Shown here piece by piece: positions 1 through 6,074 of a DNA stretch of 6,546 nucleotides (position 1 is its first letter; each line of letters starts with the position of its first letter). Made by a program: the position numbers and the translations under genes. The notes under the pieces were generated by a model, which saw nothing but the letters and a program-made list of their open reading frames with translations, searched no databases and had not been told where the DNA came from. The stretch is from Anaerolineales bacterium (GTDB lineage: Bacteria; Chloroflexota; Anaerolineae; Anaerolineales; Villigracilaceae): the NCBI GenBank assembly GCA_029933275.1, contig JAOZOM010000097.1:1-6546 (forward strand), in the 5' to 3' direction.

Positions 1-133
1 CCCAAAAATGAATTTTTGGCTGAGACAGGAAGTTCGCTTGCCCTAAAGGGTGCTTCGCGAAAGCGGATTTGGTATTTAAGGAGAGATCTCAATCTCGTTG
101 TATTGTATCTTATTTCCCTCCCCCTTAAAGCAA

Positions 134-172
134 GAGGCGACCTCCCACGCTGGCAGACGGGGAGGTCGCTTC
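134..172. repeat. Strong GC-rich inverted repeat downstream of ftsZ
   Basis: GCGACCTCCC (137-146) and GGGAGGTCGC (160-169) are perfect 10-bp arms around a 13-nt loop. The pairing extends to 13 bp with one mismatch, a G-U wobble on the plus strand. The arm and loop layout resembles dispersed intergenic hairpins. It lies about 145 bp past the ftsZ stop and could stabilise or end the transcript, but it lacks a clean T-run. Confidence 0.6.
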
Positions 173-266
173 CTGATGGACCTACAGGACTCGTATTACT
201 ACTTCAATTTTATCAAGAGAACACTGCTCCCTTGTAAATCCTAAAATATATAGGAGAAATCGCTTT

Positions 267-304
267 GTCACAAAAAAACTTCGTGTTCTTTGTGACTTTG
301 TGGT
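267..304. repeat. Hairpin with degenerate 8-9-nt tandem repeat close to the ftsZ 3' end
   Basis: Three units, CTTCGTGTT, CTTTGTGA and CTTTGTGGT, run in tandem at 279-304. The arms GTCACAAA and TTTGTGAC (267-274 and 289-296) form an 8-bp hairpin that shares part of the same sequence. It ends 12 bp from the ftsZ stop codon. I infer a copy of a dispersed intergenic repeat; an RNA-level role at the ftsZ 3' end is possible. Confidence 0.55.
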
Positions 305-316
305 GAAAATTATGCT

Positions 317-1480
317 CTAACGTCTGTTGCGTAAAAAGGTCGGGATGTCGAGATCGTTATCGTTGTAGCTTGGTTTTCTCTCGGATACTTGTTTCGGGGC
401 GGATACAATCTCTGCGCCGACACTTACGCTGACCCGTTCTTGCGCGGGGCGAATGAACTGGGTATTTCCCTTTTTCTCTTCGTGCTTGCGAGTGTGCCGA
501 AGGATACGGCGCGGGATGCCGCTGCGCTCAAAACCCGTTGCGATGACGGTCACGCGGATCTCATCGCCCATATTCGGGTCAATGACGGCACCGAAGATCA
601 TATTTACATCTGGATGAGTGGTTTCGCGGATGATTGCCGCGGCTTGATTGACCTCGAAGAGGGTCAAATCCGAGCCGCCGGTCACGTTGAAGAGGACGCC
701 GCGCGCGCCGTCAATCGTGATGTCGAGCAATTCGCTGGAGATGGCTGCTTCGGCGGCTTTGCGGGCGCGCTCGTCGCCTTCGCCCGTTCCTACTGCCATT
801 AATGCTGCGCCGCCTTCGGACATAATTGTCTTTACGTCGGCAAAATCGAGATTGATTAAGCCGGGGATGGTGATTAATTCCGAAATACCCTGAATACCCT
901 GATGCAAAACCTCGTCCGCCATGCGGAAAGTATCTTGCAGGCTGGCGCGTTTATCCGCGAGTTGGAGCAGGCGGTCGTTGGGAATTGCGATCAGCGTATC
1001 GGCATGTTCTTTCAATGTGTTGATGCCATCTTCGGCGGATAACATGCGGCGAGAGCCTTCAAAAGTGAAGGGACGTGTGACCACGCCAATCGTCAATGCG
1101 CCGGATTCTTTGGCAATTTGCGCCACAACGGGAGCGGCTCCTGTGCCTGTCCCGCCGCCCATACCAGCGGTGATGAAGACCATATCGCTGCCTTTTAGAG
1201 CGGCGTAAAGATCATCTGCTGATTCTTCAGCAGCTTTGCGTCCAATCTCAGGGTCGCCGCCTGCGCCGAGACCGCGCGTCAGCTTATCGCCAAGGCGAAC
1301 GCGGATGGGGGCTTTGGAAAGCATTAGTGCTTGGGCATCGGTGTTGACGGTGATAAATTCAACGCCTTTAATGCCTTCTGCCATCATTCGATCTACGGCG
1401 TTGGAACCGCCGCCGCCTACACCGATTACTTTGATTCGGGCAAAGGCTTCTGCATTACTGTTTTGTTTCGAGTCCATCAT
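317..1480 (-). CDS. ftsZ: Cell division protein FtsZ (tubulin-like GTPase)
   Basis: FtsZ polymerises with GTP at mid-cell into the ring that recruits the rest of the division machinery. The 387-aa protein is of normal length. Visible motifs are the N-terminal nucleotide-binding GVGGGGSNAV (residues 20-29), the tubulin signature GGGTGTG (108-114), and the T7 synergy loop NLDFADV (210-216), whose Asp212 and Asp215 complete the GTPase site of the next subunit. A short variable linker (about 322-375) follows, then the C-terminal peptide DLDIPTFLRNRR (376-387) that binds FtsA and other partners. The gene begins with two adjacent ATG codons. The Shine-Dalgarno AAGGAG lies 4 nt from the first and 7 nt from the second (1475-1477), so the second may be the real start. 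Stop is TAG. It is last in the cluster, 112 bp after ftsA, and that gap could carry its own control signals. Identification is certain. Confidence 0.99.
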   Translation of the reverse strand: MMDSKQNSNAEAFARIKVIGVGGGGSNAVDRMMAEGIKGVEFITVNTDAQALMLSKAPIRVRLGDKLTRGLGAGGDPEIGRKAAEESADDLYAALKGSDMVFITAGMGGGTGTGAAPVVAQIAKESGALTIGVVTRPFTFEGSRRMLSAEDGINTLKEHADTLIAIPNDRLLQLADKRASLQDTFRMADEVLHQGIQGISELITIPGLINLDFADVKTIMSEGGAALMAVGTGEGDERARKAAEAAISSELLDITIDGARGVLFNVTGGSDLTLFEVNQAAAIIRETTHPDVNMIFGAVIDPNMGDEIRVTVIATGFERSGIPRRILRHTRKHEEKKGNTQFIRPAQERVSVSVGAEIVSAPKQVSERKPSYNDNDLDIPTFLRNRR

Positions 1481-1484
1481 ATTT

Positions 1485-1490
1485 CTCCTT
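1485..1490 (-). promoter_or_regulatory. Ribosome binding site of ftsZ
   Basis: AAGGAG on the minus strand is a strong Shine-Dalgarno match. It lies 4 nt before the first ATG and 7 nt before the second, so its spacing favours the second ATG (1475-1477) as the start of FtsZ. Confidence 0.75.
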
Positions 1491-1504
1491 TTTGTACAAT
1501 TCTA

Positions 1505-1521
1505 CTTATCTGCCAGATAAG
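1505..1521. promoter_or_regulatory. Perfect 17-bp dyad upstream of ftsZ, possible operator
   Basis: The sequence CTTATCTGCCAGATAAG has two perfect 8-bp arms around a single central base. Its centre is 33 bp upstream of the first ftsZ ATG. On the minus strand it is followed directly by TAGAAT (1499-1504), which matches 5 of 6 bases of a -10 box, though I see no good -35 box at the right distance. The size and symmetry fit a binding site for a dimeric regulator, but a short mRNA hairpin or a chance palindrome is also possible. I do not recognise it as the site of a known regulator. Confidence 0.4.
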
Positions 1522-1538
1522 GTTTTTGGTTTTGTTTT

Positions 1539-1557
1539 ACCCTTTTTATAAAAGGGT
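1539..1557. repeat. Short inverted repeat in the ftsA-ftsZ gap
   Basis: ACCCTTTT and AAAAGGGT form perfect 8-bp arms (1539-1546 and 1550-1557) around a 3-nt loop. Read in the direction of transcription the stem is followed by AAAACAAAACC rather than a T-run, so it does not look like an intrinsic terminator of ftsA. Confidence 0.45.
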
Positions 1558-1563
1558 TTATTC

Positions 1564-1579
1564 TCCCCCATGAGGGGGA
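1564..1579. repeat. Short GC-rich hairpin just after ftsA
   Basis: TCCCCC and GGGGGA form 6-bp arms around the 4-nt loop ATGA, beginning 14 nt after the ftsA stop codon. No T-run follows on the minus strand. It could stabilise the 3' end of an upstream transcript or have no role. Confidence 0.4.
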
Positions 1580-1592
1580 AGTTAGAGTGGGG

Positions 1593-2840
1593 CTAGGGTA
1601 ATAACCTCTTGAATAAATCTTTTGCATTGCTAAGTTTCACGCCTCGCTTTTCGCCTTTTTTGCTTTTGCGAGACCTGCGCCCGCGTTTTGGTGTAATTTC
1701 GTTTTCATCCGAACTCAATGCCCAGCGGAGGAGACCGACCGCAGTCGAATAGGCGGGGGAGTGAAGTTGGTCTACCATGCCGGTAATATTTTCCGGCTCG
1801 GCAATCCGCACGGGCATCCTGAGGACATCGCTGGCGAGGTCTCGGATGGCGGGGAGTGCGCTCACGCCGCCCGTCAGCACCATCCCTGCCGGGAGGAGAC
1901 CGTCATAGCCGGAGCGTTTGATTTCTTGGAGCGAGAGTTCGAAAATCTCTTCAACGCGGGCTTCGATAATATGTGCCAGTTCCTGTTTGTTGATTTGCAC
2001 ATCGTTATCTTCGCCGAAGGGACGAATGTTAAAATAATCTTCTGCGCCAACTTCGGCACGGATAGCGTATCCCTGCTGGAGTTTAATATCTTCTGCTTGG
2101 GCTATCGAAAGACGCAGTCCGTGTGCAATATCGGAGGTGACATGGTTGCCGCCAACCGCCAAAACCATCGTATGCCAAACTTTGCCATCTACATAAATCG
2201 CCATATCGGTTGTGCCGCCGCCAATATCGCAGACAGCCGCGCCCATTTGACGTTCATTTGCTGTGAGAACCGCCTCTGCCGAAGCGAGGGGATTAAGCAC
2301 AAATTGTTGCACTTCTACACCTGCTGCGCCCAAACATTGGCGCAAATTATCCACCGTAGCAGTGGATGCGGTGATGATATGGGTTTCTACTTCGAGTTTA
2401 TAACCGTGCATCCCGATTGGCGTACGGATGCCGTCTTGACCGTCAATGCTAAAGCCGCGTTGCACGATGTGGATTACTTCTCGACTATGGGGAATGGCAA
2501 CCGAACGTGCCGCTTCGAGAACGCGCAATACGTCATATTCATCTACGATTTCGCCGCTGATGCCAACTACGCCGCGGCTGTTAATCGAAGAGACATGTGC
2601 CCCGGCAATGCTGACGAGCGCAGAGGCAATCTCGATGCCAGAACTTTGTTCGGCGCGTTCCACCGAGCGGACAATTGCGCGTGAAGCGGCTTCGAGATCA
2701 ACGATAATCCCTTTTTTGATGCCATTCGATGGCTCGATGCCCACGCCCAAAATATGTAGCGCACTTGCATCTTCTACACGCCCAACGAGTGTGCAAACTT
2801 TTGTTGTTCCTACGTCAATGCCAACGACAATCTCTTCCAT
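1593..2840 (-). CDS. ftsA: Cell division protein FtsA (actin-like membrane tether)
   Basis: FtsA is an actin-family ATPase that anchors FtsZ filaments to the inner face of the membrane and helps recruit later division proteins. The 415-aa length is normal. Visible are the phosphate-1 loop GIDVGTTKVCTLVG (7-20), the FtsA-specific 1C subdomain (about 83-160), the phosphate-2 loop VCDIGGGTTDMAIY (203-216) and the adenosine motif VLTGGVSALP (321-330). A very basic linker (385-400) leads to a final amphipathic helix ending in KDLFKRLLP, the expected membrane-targeting segment. The start is an ATG 3 nt after the ftsQ stop, with GGAG 9 nt upstream, so the two genes are almost surely cotranscribed. 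The stop is TAG. No key motif is missing and identification is certain. Confidence 0.98.
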   Translation of the reverse strand: MEEIVVGIDVGTTKVCTLVGRVEDASALHILGVGIEPSNGIKKGIIVDLEAASRAIVRSVERAEQSSGIEIASALVSIAGAHVSSINSRGVVGISGEIVDEYDVLRVLEAARSVAIPHSREVIHIVQRGFSIDGQDGIRTPIGMHGYKLEVETHIITASTATVDNLRQCLGAAGVEVQQFVLNPLASAEAVLTANERQMGAAVCDIGGGTTDMAIYVDGKVWHTMVLAVGGNHVTSDIAHGLRLSIAQAEDIKLQQGYAIRAEVGAEDYFNIRPFGEDNDVQINKQELAHIIEARVEEIFELSLQEIKRSGYDGLLPAGMVLTGGVSALPAIRDLASDVLRMPVRIAEPENITGMVDQLHSPAYSTAVGLLRWALSSDENEITPKRGRRSRKSKKGEKRGVKLSNAKDLFKRLLP

Positions 2841-2843
2841 CTT

Positions 2844-3812
2844 TTACGGCTCCGTCCGATAATAGGGTGCGTGCGGGTATTCTAAATTCACTAAAATCGG
2901 GTGAATATTATTTTCTTCAAACCAACTCACAATCGTTTCATAAAGGCGCAATTTTAACCCAATTTCTTCGGTAATATCGCCCAATTGGACAGTCCAACCG
3001 CGCGGATCTGTCCAACCAAGTCCCGTTTCGGGATCGTAGATGATTGGGGTCCCCGGCGGGACGTTGGCAATCAAAGATTGGAGGGCAATCACAATCTCAG
3101 GTGCGATGTAGGGAGGCGGTGTCAGCTCACTTCGCGTAGATGTATCCACAAGGGGAGCAGGCGGCGATCCAAGAGCGGTCACAGCAATTAATCCATCTAC
3201 TTGGGATGTAGCTCGGAAGGCGACTCCTTCCGTATCAATCCACGCTACCCGACCATCCTGTTGCCAAATTAGCGCAGGTTGTCGCTCTCGCACTGTGACG
3301 CTCGCGACGTTGGGCAGGCTGAGGCTTACTTCAACATCTGCCAAGCCCGGATGAGCGATGAGCAACTCGCGCTCCAACTCGGCGGGGACGAGGGTGAAAA
3401 TTGTTTTGCCCGAAAGAGCGAGTGTTTCGTTGAGCGTTTCGGCAGAAAGATATTGATTTCCGCTAATTTGCGGCGTCGTGACCATGAAAGTGGGCGAAGT
3501 GAAGAGCAAGTAGATTGCAACGCTCAAGAAAATGGCGAATGCGGCTGTCGCGGCGCGCCACTCGAAGCGGATTTTCGGCAAGTCAAGGGGATGCAGAGCT
3601 TCGCCGGCAGGGGCAAATGCGGTCGCTTCGTAAGATCGAATTTTGACCTTGCGCTTTTTTGTGCCAATGAAGCTGGTTTTCTCCGAAGGGCGAATCGGCA
3701 CAACAGGCTTCAAGACGCTTCTTTTTAAAGCCTCTTTTGCCTCTTGCGCTTGGCGTTCCGCTCTACGTTGGCGGACGATTGCTGCTCTGGAGAGATTCTT
3801 TTCCTCGTTCAC
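2844..3812 (-). CDS. ftsQ: Cell division protein FtsQ/DivIB
   Basis: FtsQ is a bitopic membrane protein that links the cytoplasmic ring to the periplasmic division proteins FtsB and FtsL. The 322-aa protein has a long, charged, mostly basic cytoplasmic part (1-86), one membrane segment (about 87-105), a POTRA domain (about 108-178, including the LPNVASVTVRERQPALIW stretch at 166-183) and a beta-rich FtsQ domain to the C-terminus. The cytoplasmic part is much longer than the roughly 25 residues of E. coli FtsQ. The start is GTG: GGAG lies 6 nt upstream and no better ATG is nearby. It sits between ddl and ftsA as in most dcw clusters; a 98-bp repeat-filled gap separates it from ddl. FtsQ sequences are poorly conserved, so the call rests on architecture and position together. 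Confidence 0.93.
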   Translation of the reverse strand: MNEEKNLSRAAIVRQRRAERQAQEAKEALKRSVLKPVVPIRPSEKTSFIGTKKRKVKIRSYEATAFAPAGEALHPLDLPKIRFEWRAATAAFAIFLSVAIYLLFTSPTFMVTTPQISGNQYLSAETLNETLALSGKTIFTLVPAELERELLIAHPGLADVEVSLSLPNVASVTVRERQPALIWQQDGRVAWIDTEGVAFRATSQVDGLIAVTALGSPPAPLVDTSTRSELTPPPYIAPEIVIALQSLIANVPPGTPIIYDPETGLGWTDPRGWTVQLGDITEEIGLKLRLYETIVSWFEENNIHPILVNLEYPHAPYYRTEP

Positions 3813-3818
3813 TACTTA

Positions 3819-3822
3819 CTCC
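3819..3822 (-). promoter_or_regulatory. Ribosome binding site deciding the GTG start of ftsQ
   Basis: GGAG on the minus strand lies 6 nt before the GTG codon at 3810-3812. This spacing is the main reason to accept the non-ATG start. Confidence 0.65.
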
Positions 3823-3834
3823 GATTTACTTTTT

Positions 3835-3905
3835 TGTACACGGAGTTTTGCGGATTGTACGGAGAAAAACTTTTTTCTCCGTGTAGTCCGTTTAATCCAT
3901 GTACA
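3835..3905. repeat. 71-bp imperfect palindrome built from ~9-nt units, between ddl and ftsQ
   Basis: The element begins and ends with TGTACA (3835-3840 and 3900-3905). Its core ACGGAGAAAAA / TTTTTCTCCGT forms a perfect 11-bp inverted repeat (3859-3869 and 3872-3882). The outer arms TGTACACGGA and TCCATGTACA pair at 9 of 10 positions. The right half is three 9-nt units, TCCGTGTAG, TCCGTTTAA and TCCATGTAC (3878-3904). The left half holds the matching units on the other strand, one with an extra base. It fills most of the 98-bp gap. I infer a dispersed palindromic repeat of the kind scattered in intergenic DNA. The transcript could fold at this point, but no T-run follows in the direction of transcription. 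Confidence 0.7.
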
Positions 3906-3910
3906 AGAAA

Positions 3911-4966
3911 TTATGCAAACTTTCTTTTTATTCTGTCTCTATCTTCTTTGCGTTCTAACGCGAGTTCAATTAATCGGTCTACCAATTGTGGATAGGATAA
4001 ACCGCTCGCTTCCCAAAGTTTGGGATACATGCTGATTTCTGTAAAACCGGGCAGGGTATTCACTTCGTTGAGATAGAATTTCCCATCGTCTTTGTCAAGC
4101 AGAAAGTCTACTCTTGCCATGCCCGCGCAGTCAATAGCCTTATAGGTCTGGATGGCTATTTGCTGCATTATTTCGGCTTTTTCTTTGCTAATCGGGGCGG
4201 GAATCATCAGCCCGGATGTGCCATCTACATACTTAGATTCGTAAGAATAAAACTCTCTACTCGGCTCCACTTCGCCGGGGACGGAGGCGATTGGCTTGTC
4301 ATTTCCTAGCACCGCGATTTCGATTTCGCGAGCATTAATGCCATGTTCTATTAGTACGCGGCGATCATATTGGGCGGCTTCGAGTAGCCCTTCGCTCAGG
4401 CTGGAGCGGTTGTCGCATTTGCTCACGCCGACCGATGATCCCATATTTGCGGGTTTCACAAAAAGCGGATAGCCGAGTTTTTCGGATTTTTCAATCACCG
4501 CGTTCATGTTGTTTTCGATCTCAGAGCGCAAAATTAGTACGCCTTTCACAACGGGGATGCTATTGGCAACCATCACATCTTTGAAAATGCCTTTATCCAT
4601 CCCGACCGCCGAGCCGACCACGCCTGCGCCAACGTATGCCACATCTGCCATTTCGAGCAGACCTTGCATCGTGCCGTCTTCGCCGTAAGTGCCGTGTAGG
4701 GCGGGGAAGACGACATCAAAGATATTGCGTTGTGTTGGGTCGGGCGGCAAAATGACGGGTTTGAGCTTTGTTGTATTGCCATTTTCAAAGGCTTCCAATA
4801 CATTTTCACCGTTTACCCACGCGCCTTCATGCGTTATGCCGATTTGAACCACATCGTATTTTTCGGGGTTAAGCGCGGCTAAAATCGATTTGGCTGACAT
4901 TAGCGAAACTTCGTGTTCACCGGAGCGTCCGCCGAAGATGACCGCGATTTTGAGCTTTTTATTCAT
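3911..4966 (-). CDS. ddl: D-alanine--D-alanine ligase
   Basis: This ATP-grasp enzyme joins two D-alanines in the cytoplasm to make the dipeptide that MurF adds to the peptidoglycan precursor. Counting from the TTG at 4978, the motifs are GGRSGEHEVS (16-25) at the first D-Ala site, HGTYGEDG (95-102), the ATP-binding lysines near 129 and 175 (KPANMGSSVGVSK at 175-187), the Tyr-rich loop FYSYESKYVDG (243-253) and the metal-binding end MARVDFLL (287-294) with NEVNTLPGFT (304-313). The Tyr-containing loop fits D-Ala-D-Ala rather than the D-lactate ligases of vancomycin resistance. The frame is open to TTG (4978) and GTG (4975), but I chose the ATG at 4964-4966: homologues typically begin close to the MNKKLKIAVIFGG stretch. 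That gives 351 aa and an 8-nt overlap with murB, suggesting translational coupling. Confidence 0.97.
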   Translation of the reverse strand: MNKKLKIAVIFGGRSGEHEVSLMSAKSILAALNPEKYDVVQIGITHEGAWVNGENVLEAFENGNTTKLKPVILPPDPTQRNIFDVVFPALHGTYGEDGTMQGLLEMADVAYVGAGVVGSAVGMDKGIFKDVMVANSIPVVKGVLILRSEIENNMNAVIEKSEKLGYPLFVKPANMGSSVGVSKCDNRSSLSEGLLEAAQYDRRVLIEHGINAREIEIAVLGNDKPIASVPGEVEPSREFYSYESKYVDGTSGLMIPAPISKEKAEIMQQIAIQTYKAIDCAGMARVDFLLDKDDGKFYLNEVNTLPGFTEISMYPKLWEASGLSYPQLVDRLIELALERKEDRDRIKRKFA

Positions 4967-5876
4967 ACCATTCACCAACTAATTCAATTTCTAGTTCTAG
5001 TTTTACACCGAATTGCTCAAAAACTTCTTTCTGTACCAACTCAATCAACGCTTTCACGTCAAATGCCTTTGTTTCGCCATGATTGATGAAAAAGTTCGCA
5101 TGGATTTTGCTAATTTCCGCGTTTCCAATTCGCGTGCCTTTCAACCCAGCCGCTTCAATCAAACGTCCGGCATAATCACCGGCGGGATTTTTGAACATAG
5201 AACCCATGCTTGCTCCGGGGGGCTGGGTATTTTTCCTTTTTTGGATAAAAGACCGCATCCGCTCTTGGATTTGGGCTGGCGTGCCATTTTTTAGCCGAAT
5301 CTCTGCCGAAAGGATGACGCAGTTAATCGCCACGCCTTTTAGCGTACTACTGCGGTAGGCATATTCCATATCTGACACAGACCAAGTTTCTCGTCCGTGC
5401 TTGGTGAGCATCTCGACTTGCTGCAAAATGCTTGCCATATCGCCGCCGAACGCGCCTGCGTTCCCGTAGACCGCGCCGCCCACTGTTCCGGGGACAGTAG
5501 CTGCCCATTCTAATCCGCTCAAGCCCTTCGTCGCGGCTTGATTGGCGAGGCGTGTCATCATTACGCCAGATTCTGCCCAAACAAGGGGATTTTCGCCCTC
5601 GTTAAAGCGAATTGCTTTTGCCTTATTCAGCACGACCACACCTCGAAACCCTGCATCGCTGATGAGCAGATTTGACCCGCCGCCGAGCAGCAGATAAGGC
5701 GCGTCCATCTCCCAAAGTGCGGAAATAATCTCCGCGAGTTCATCCGCAGAATTGGCGATGATGAGTGCATCTGCTATTCCGCCAATCCGCGCGGAGGTAT
5801 AGGCTGCGAGAGAGATATTCTCCTGCAATCTATCGCCAAAAGCGGCGCGGAGGGTGGGGAGGGTGAGTGTGGTCAT
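4959..5876 (-). CDS. murB: UDP-N-acetylenolpyruvoylglucosamine reductase MurB
   Basis: MurB is a cytoplasmic flavoenzyme that uses NADPH to reduce UDP-GlcNAc-enolpyruvate to UDP-MurNAc. The 305-aa protein shows the FAD-binding LLLGGGSNLLISD (62-74), the glycine-rich GLEWAATVPGTVGGAVYGNA (121-140), YAYRSS (172-177), the GSMFKNP segment with the proton-donor Ser226, and a C-terminal acidic strand in which Glu296 probably is the catalytic glutamate. Its length and the absence of the extra E. coli-type insertion suggest the shorter type II form found in many Gram-positive and deep-branching bacteria. The ATG follows the small upstream gene by 3 nt, with GGA 7 nt before it, and the stop lies inside the start region of ddl. 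Both neighbours act in the same pathway, so the gene is clearly part of the operon. Confidence 0.97.
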   Translation of the reverse strand: MTTLTLPTLRAAFGDRLQENISLAAYTSARIGGIADALIIANSADELAEIISALWEMDAPYLLLGGGSNLLISDAGFRGVVVLNKAKAIRFNEGENPLVWAESGVMMTRLANQAATKGLSGLEWAATVPGTVGGAVYGNAGAFGGDMASILQQVEMLTKHGRETWSVSDMEYAYRSSTLKGVAINCVILSAEIRLKNGTPAQIQERMRSFIQKRKNTQPPGASMGSMFKNPAGDYAGRLIEAAGLKGTRIGNAEISKIHANFFINHGETKAFDVKALIELVQKEVFEQFGVKLELEIELVGEWYE

Positions 5877-5879
5877 TTT

Positions 5880-6074
5880 TTATTCCGGTTTTGCCATGTG
5901 TGCAATGAGTCTTTCAAGCAAATCTGATTCTTTGAAGAAAACTTTTCTCGCCGCGAGTTGCTTTTTCTTGAAGTCCGGGTCTGGTTCGGGAATATCAACC
6001 AAAACCATCGTAAGCGGCGGCATCGCGATAGCGTTAGCTTCAAATTTTCGATATTCTTTCTCTGTCTTTTTCAT
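5880..6074 (-). CDS. Small unrecognised protein embedded between murC and murB
   Basis: I do not recognise this 64-aa protein. The case for it being a real gene is its setting: its ATG overlaps the murC stop in an ATGA, a good Shine-Dalgarno AAAGGA lies 7 nt upstream (6082-6087), and its TAA is 3 nt before the murB ATG. Without it there would be an unexplained gap of almost 200 bp in a tightly packed operon. The sequence has a charged N-terminal helix-like part (MKKTEKEYRKFEANA), a hydrophobic strand-like stretch TMVLVDI (22-28), an acidic proline-rich turn PEPDPDF (29-35), and a basic, probably helical C-terminal half. It has no membrane segment, signal peptide or cysteine and should be cytoplasmic. 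It could be a lineage-specific small protein linked to precursor synthesis, or a gene of unrelated function riding in the operon. No function is assigned. Confidence 0.65.
   Translation of the reverse strand: MKKTEKEYRKFEANAIAMPPLTMVLVDIPEPDPDFKKKQLAARKVFFKESDLLERLIAHMAKPE

Larger units (their letters stand above)
1..316. other. Gene-free stretch downstream of ftsZ, rich in inverted repeats
   Basis: I see no supportable protein or RNA gene here. The stretch holds several inverted repeats: CCAAAAA/TTTTTGG (2-8 and 13-19), the CGCTT/AAGCG block with an inner TTCGCGAA palindrome (35-65), a strong GC-rich hairpin (134-172), a weak TCCTA/TAGGA pair (239-255) and GTCACAAA/TTTGTGAC (267-296). None has the T-run of an intrinsic terminator directly after it on the minus strand, so where the operon ends is unclear. 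The density of such structures suggests intergenic repeat elements. Confidence 0.6.

Noticed and set aside
134..172. Intrinsic terminator for ftsZ
   Set aside because: The stem is strong but no T-run follows it on the minus strand, so I list it as a repeat only.
16..237. A 73-codon plus-strand open frame downstream of ftsZ
   Set aside because: It begins with TTG without a convincing ribosome binding site, crosses the strong hairpin at 134-172, and the protein resembles no family I know.
1..316. tRNA or other structured RNA gene in the gene-free tail
   Set aside because: I found no cloverleaf, no T-loop motif and no recognised riboswitch pattern, only simple inverted repeats.
1761..2684. A 307-codon plus-strand open frame antisense to ftsA
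   Set aside because: It lies entirely within the clearly real ftsA frame, and its translation is rich in Cys, His and Asn with no recognisable domain, as expected for an antisense shadow.
3279..3728. A 149-codon plus-strand open frame antisense to ftsQ
   Set aside because: It is antisense to a gene with clear domain layout and has no family resemblance or supporting context.
3911..4966. Vancomycin-resistance type D-Ala-D-Lac ligase
   Set aside because: The Tyr-rich loop FYSYESKY is that of ordinary D-Ala-D-Ala ligases, and no vanH or vanX neighbours are present.
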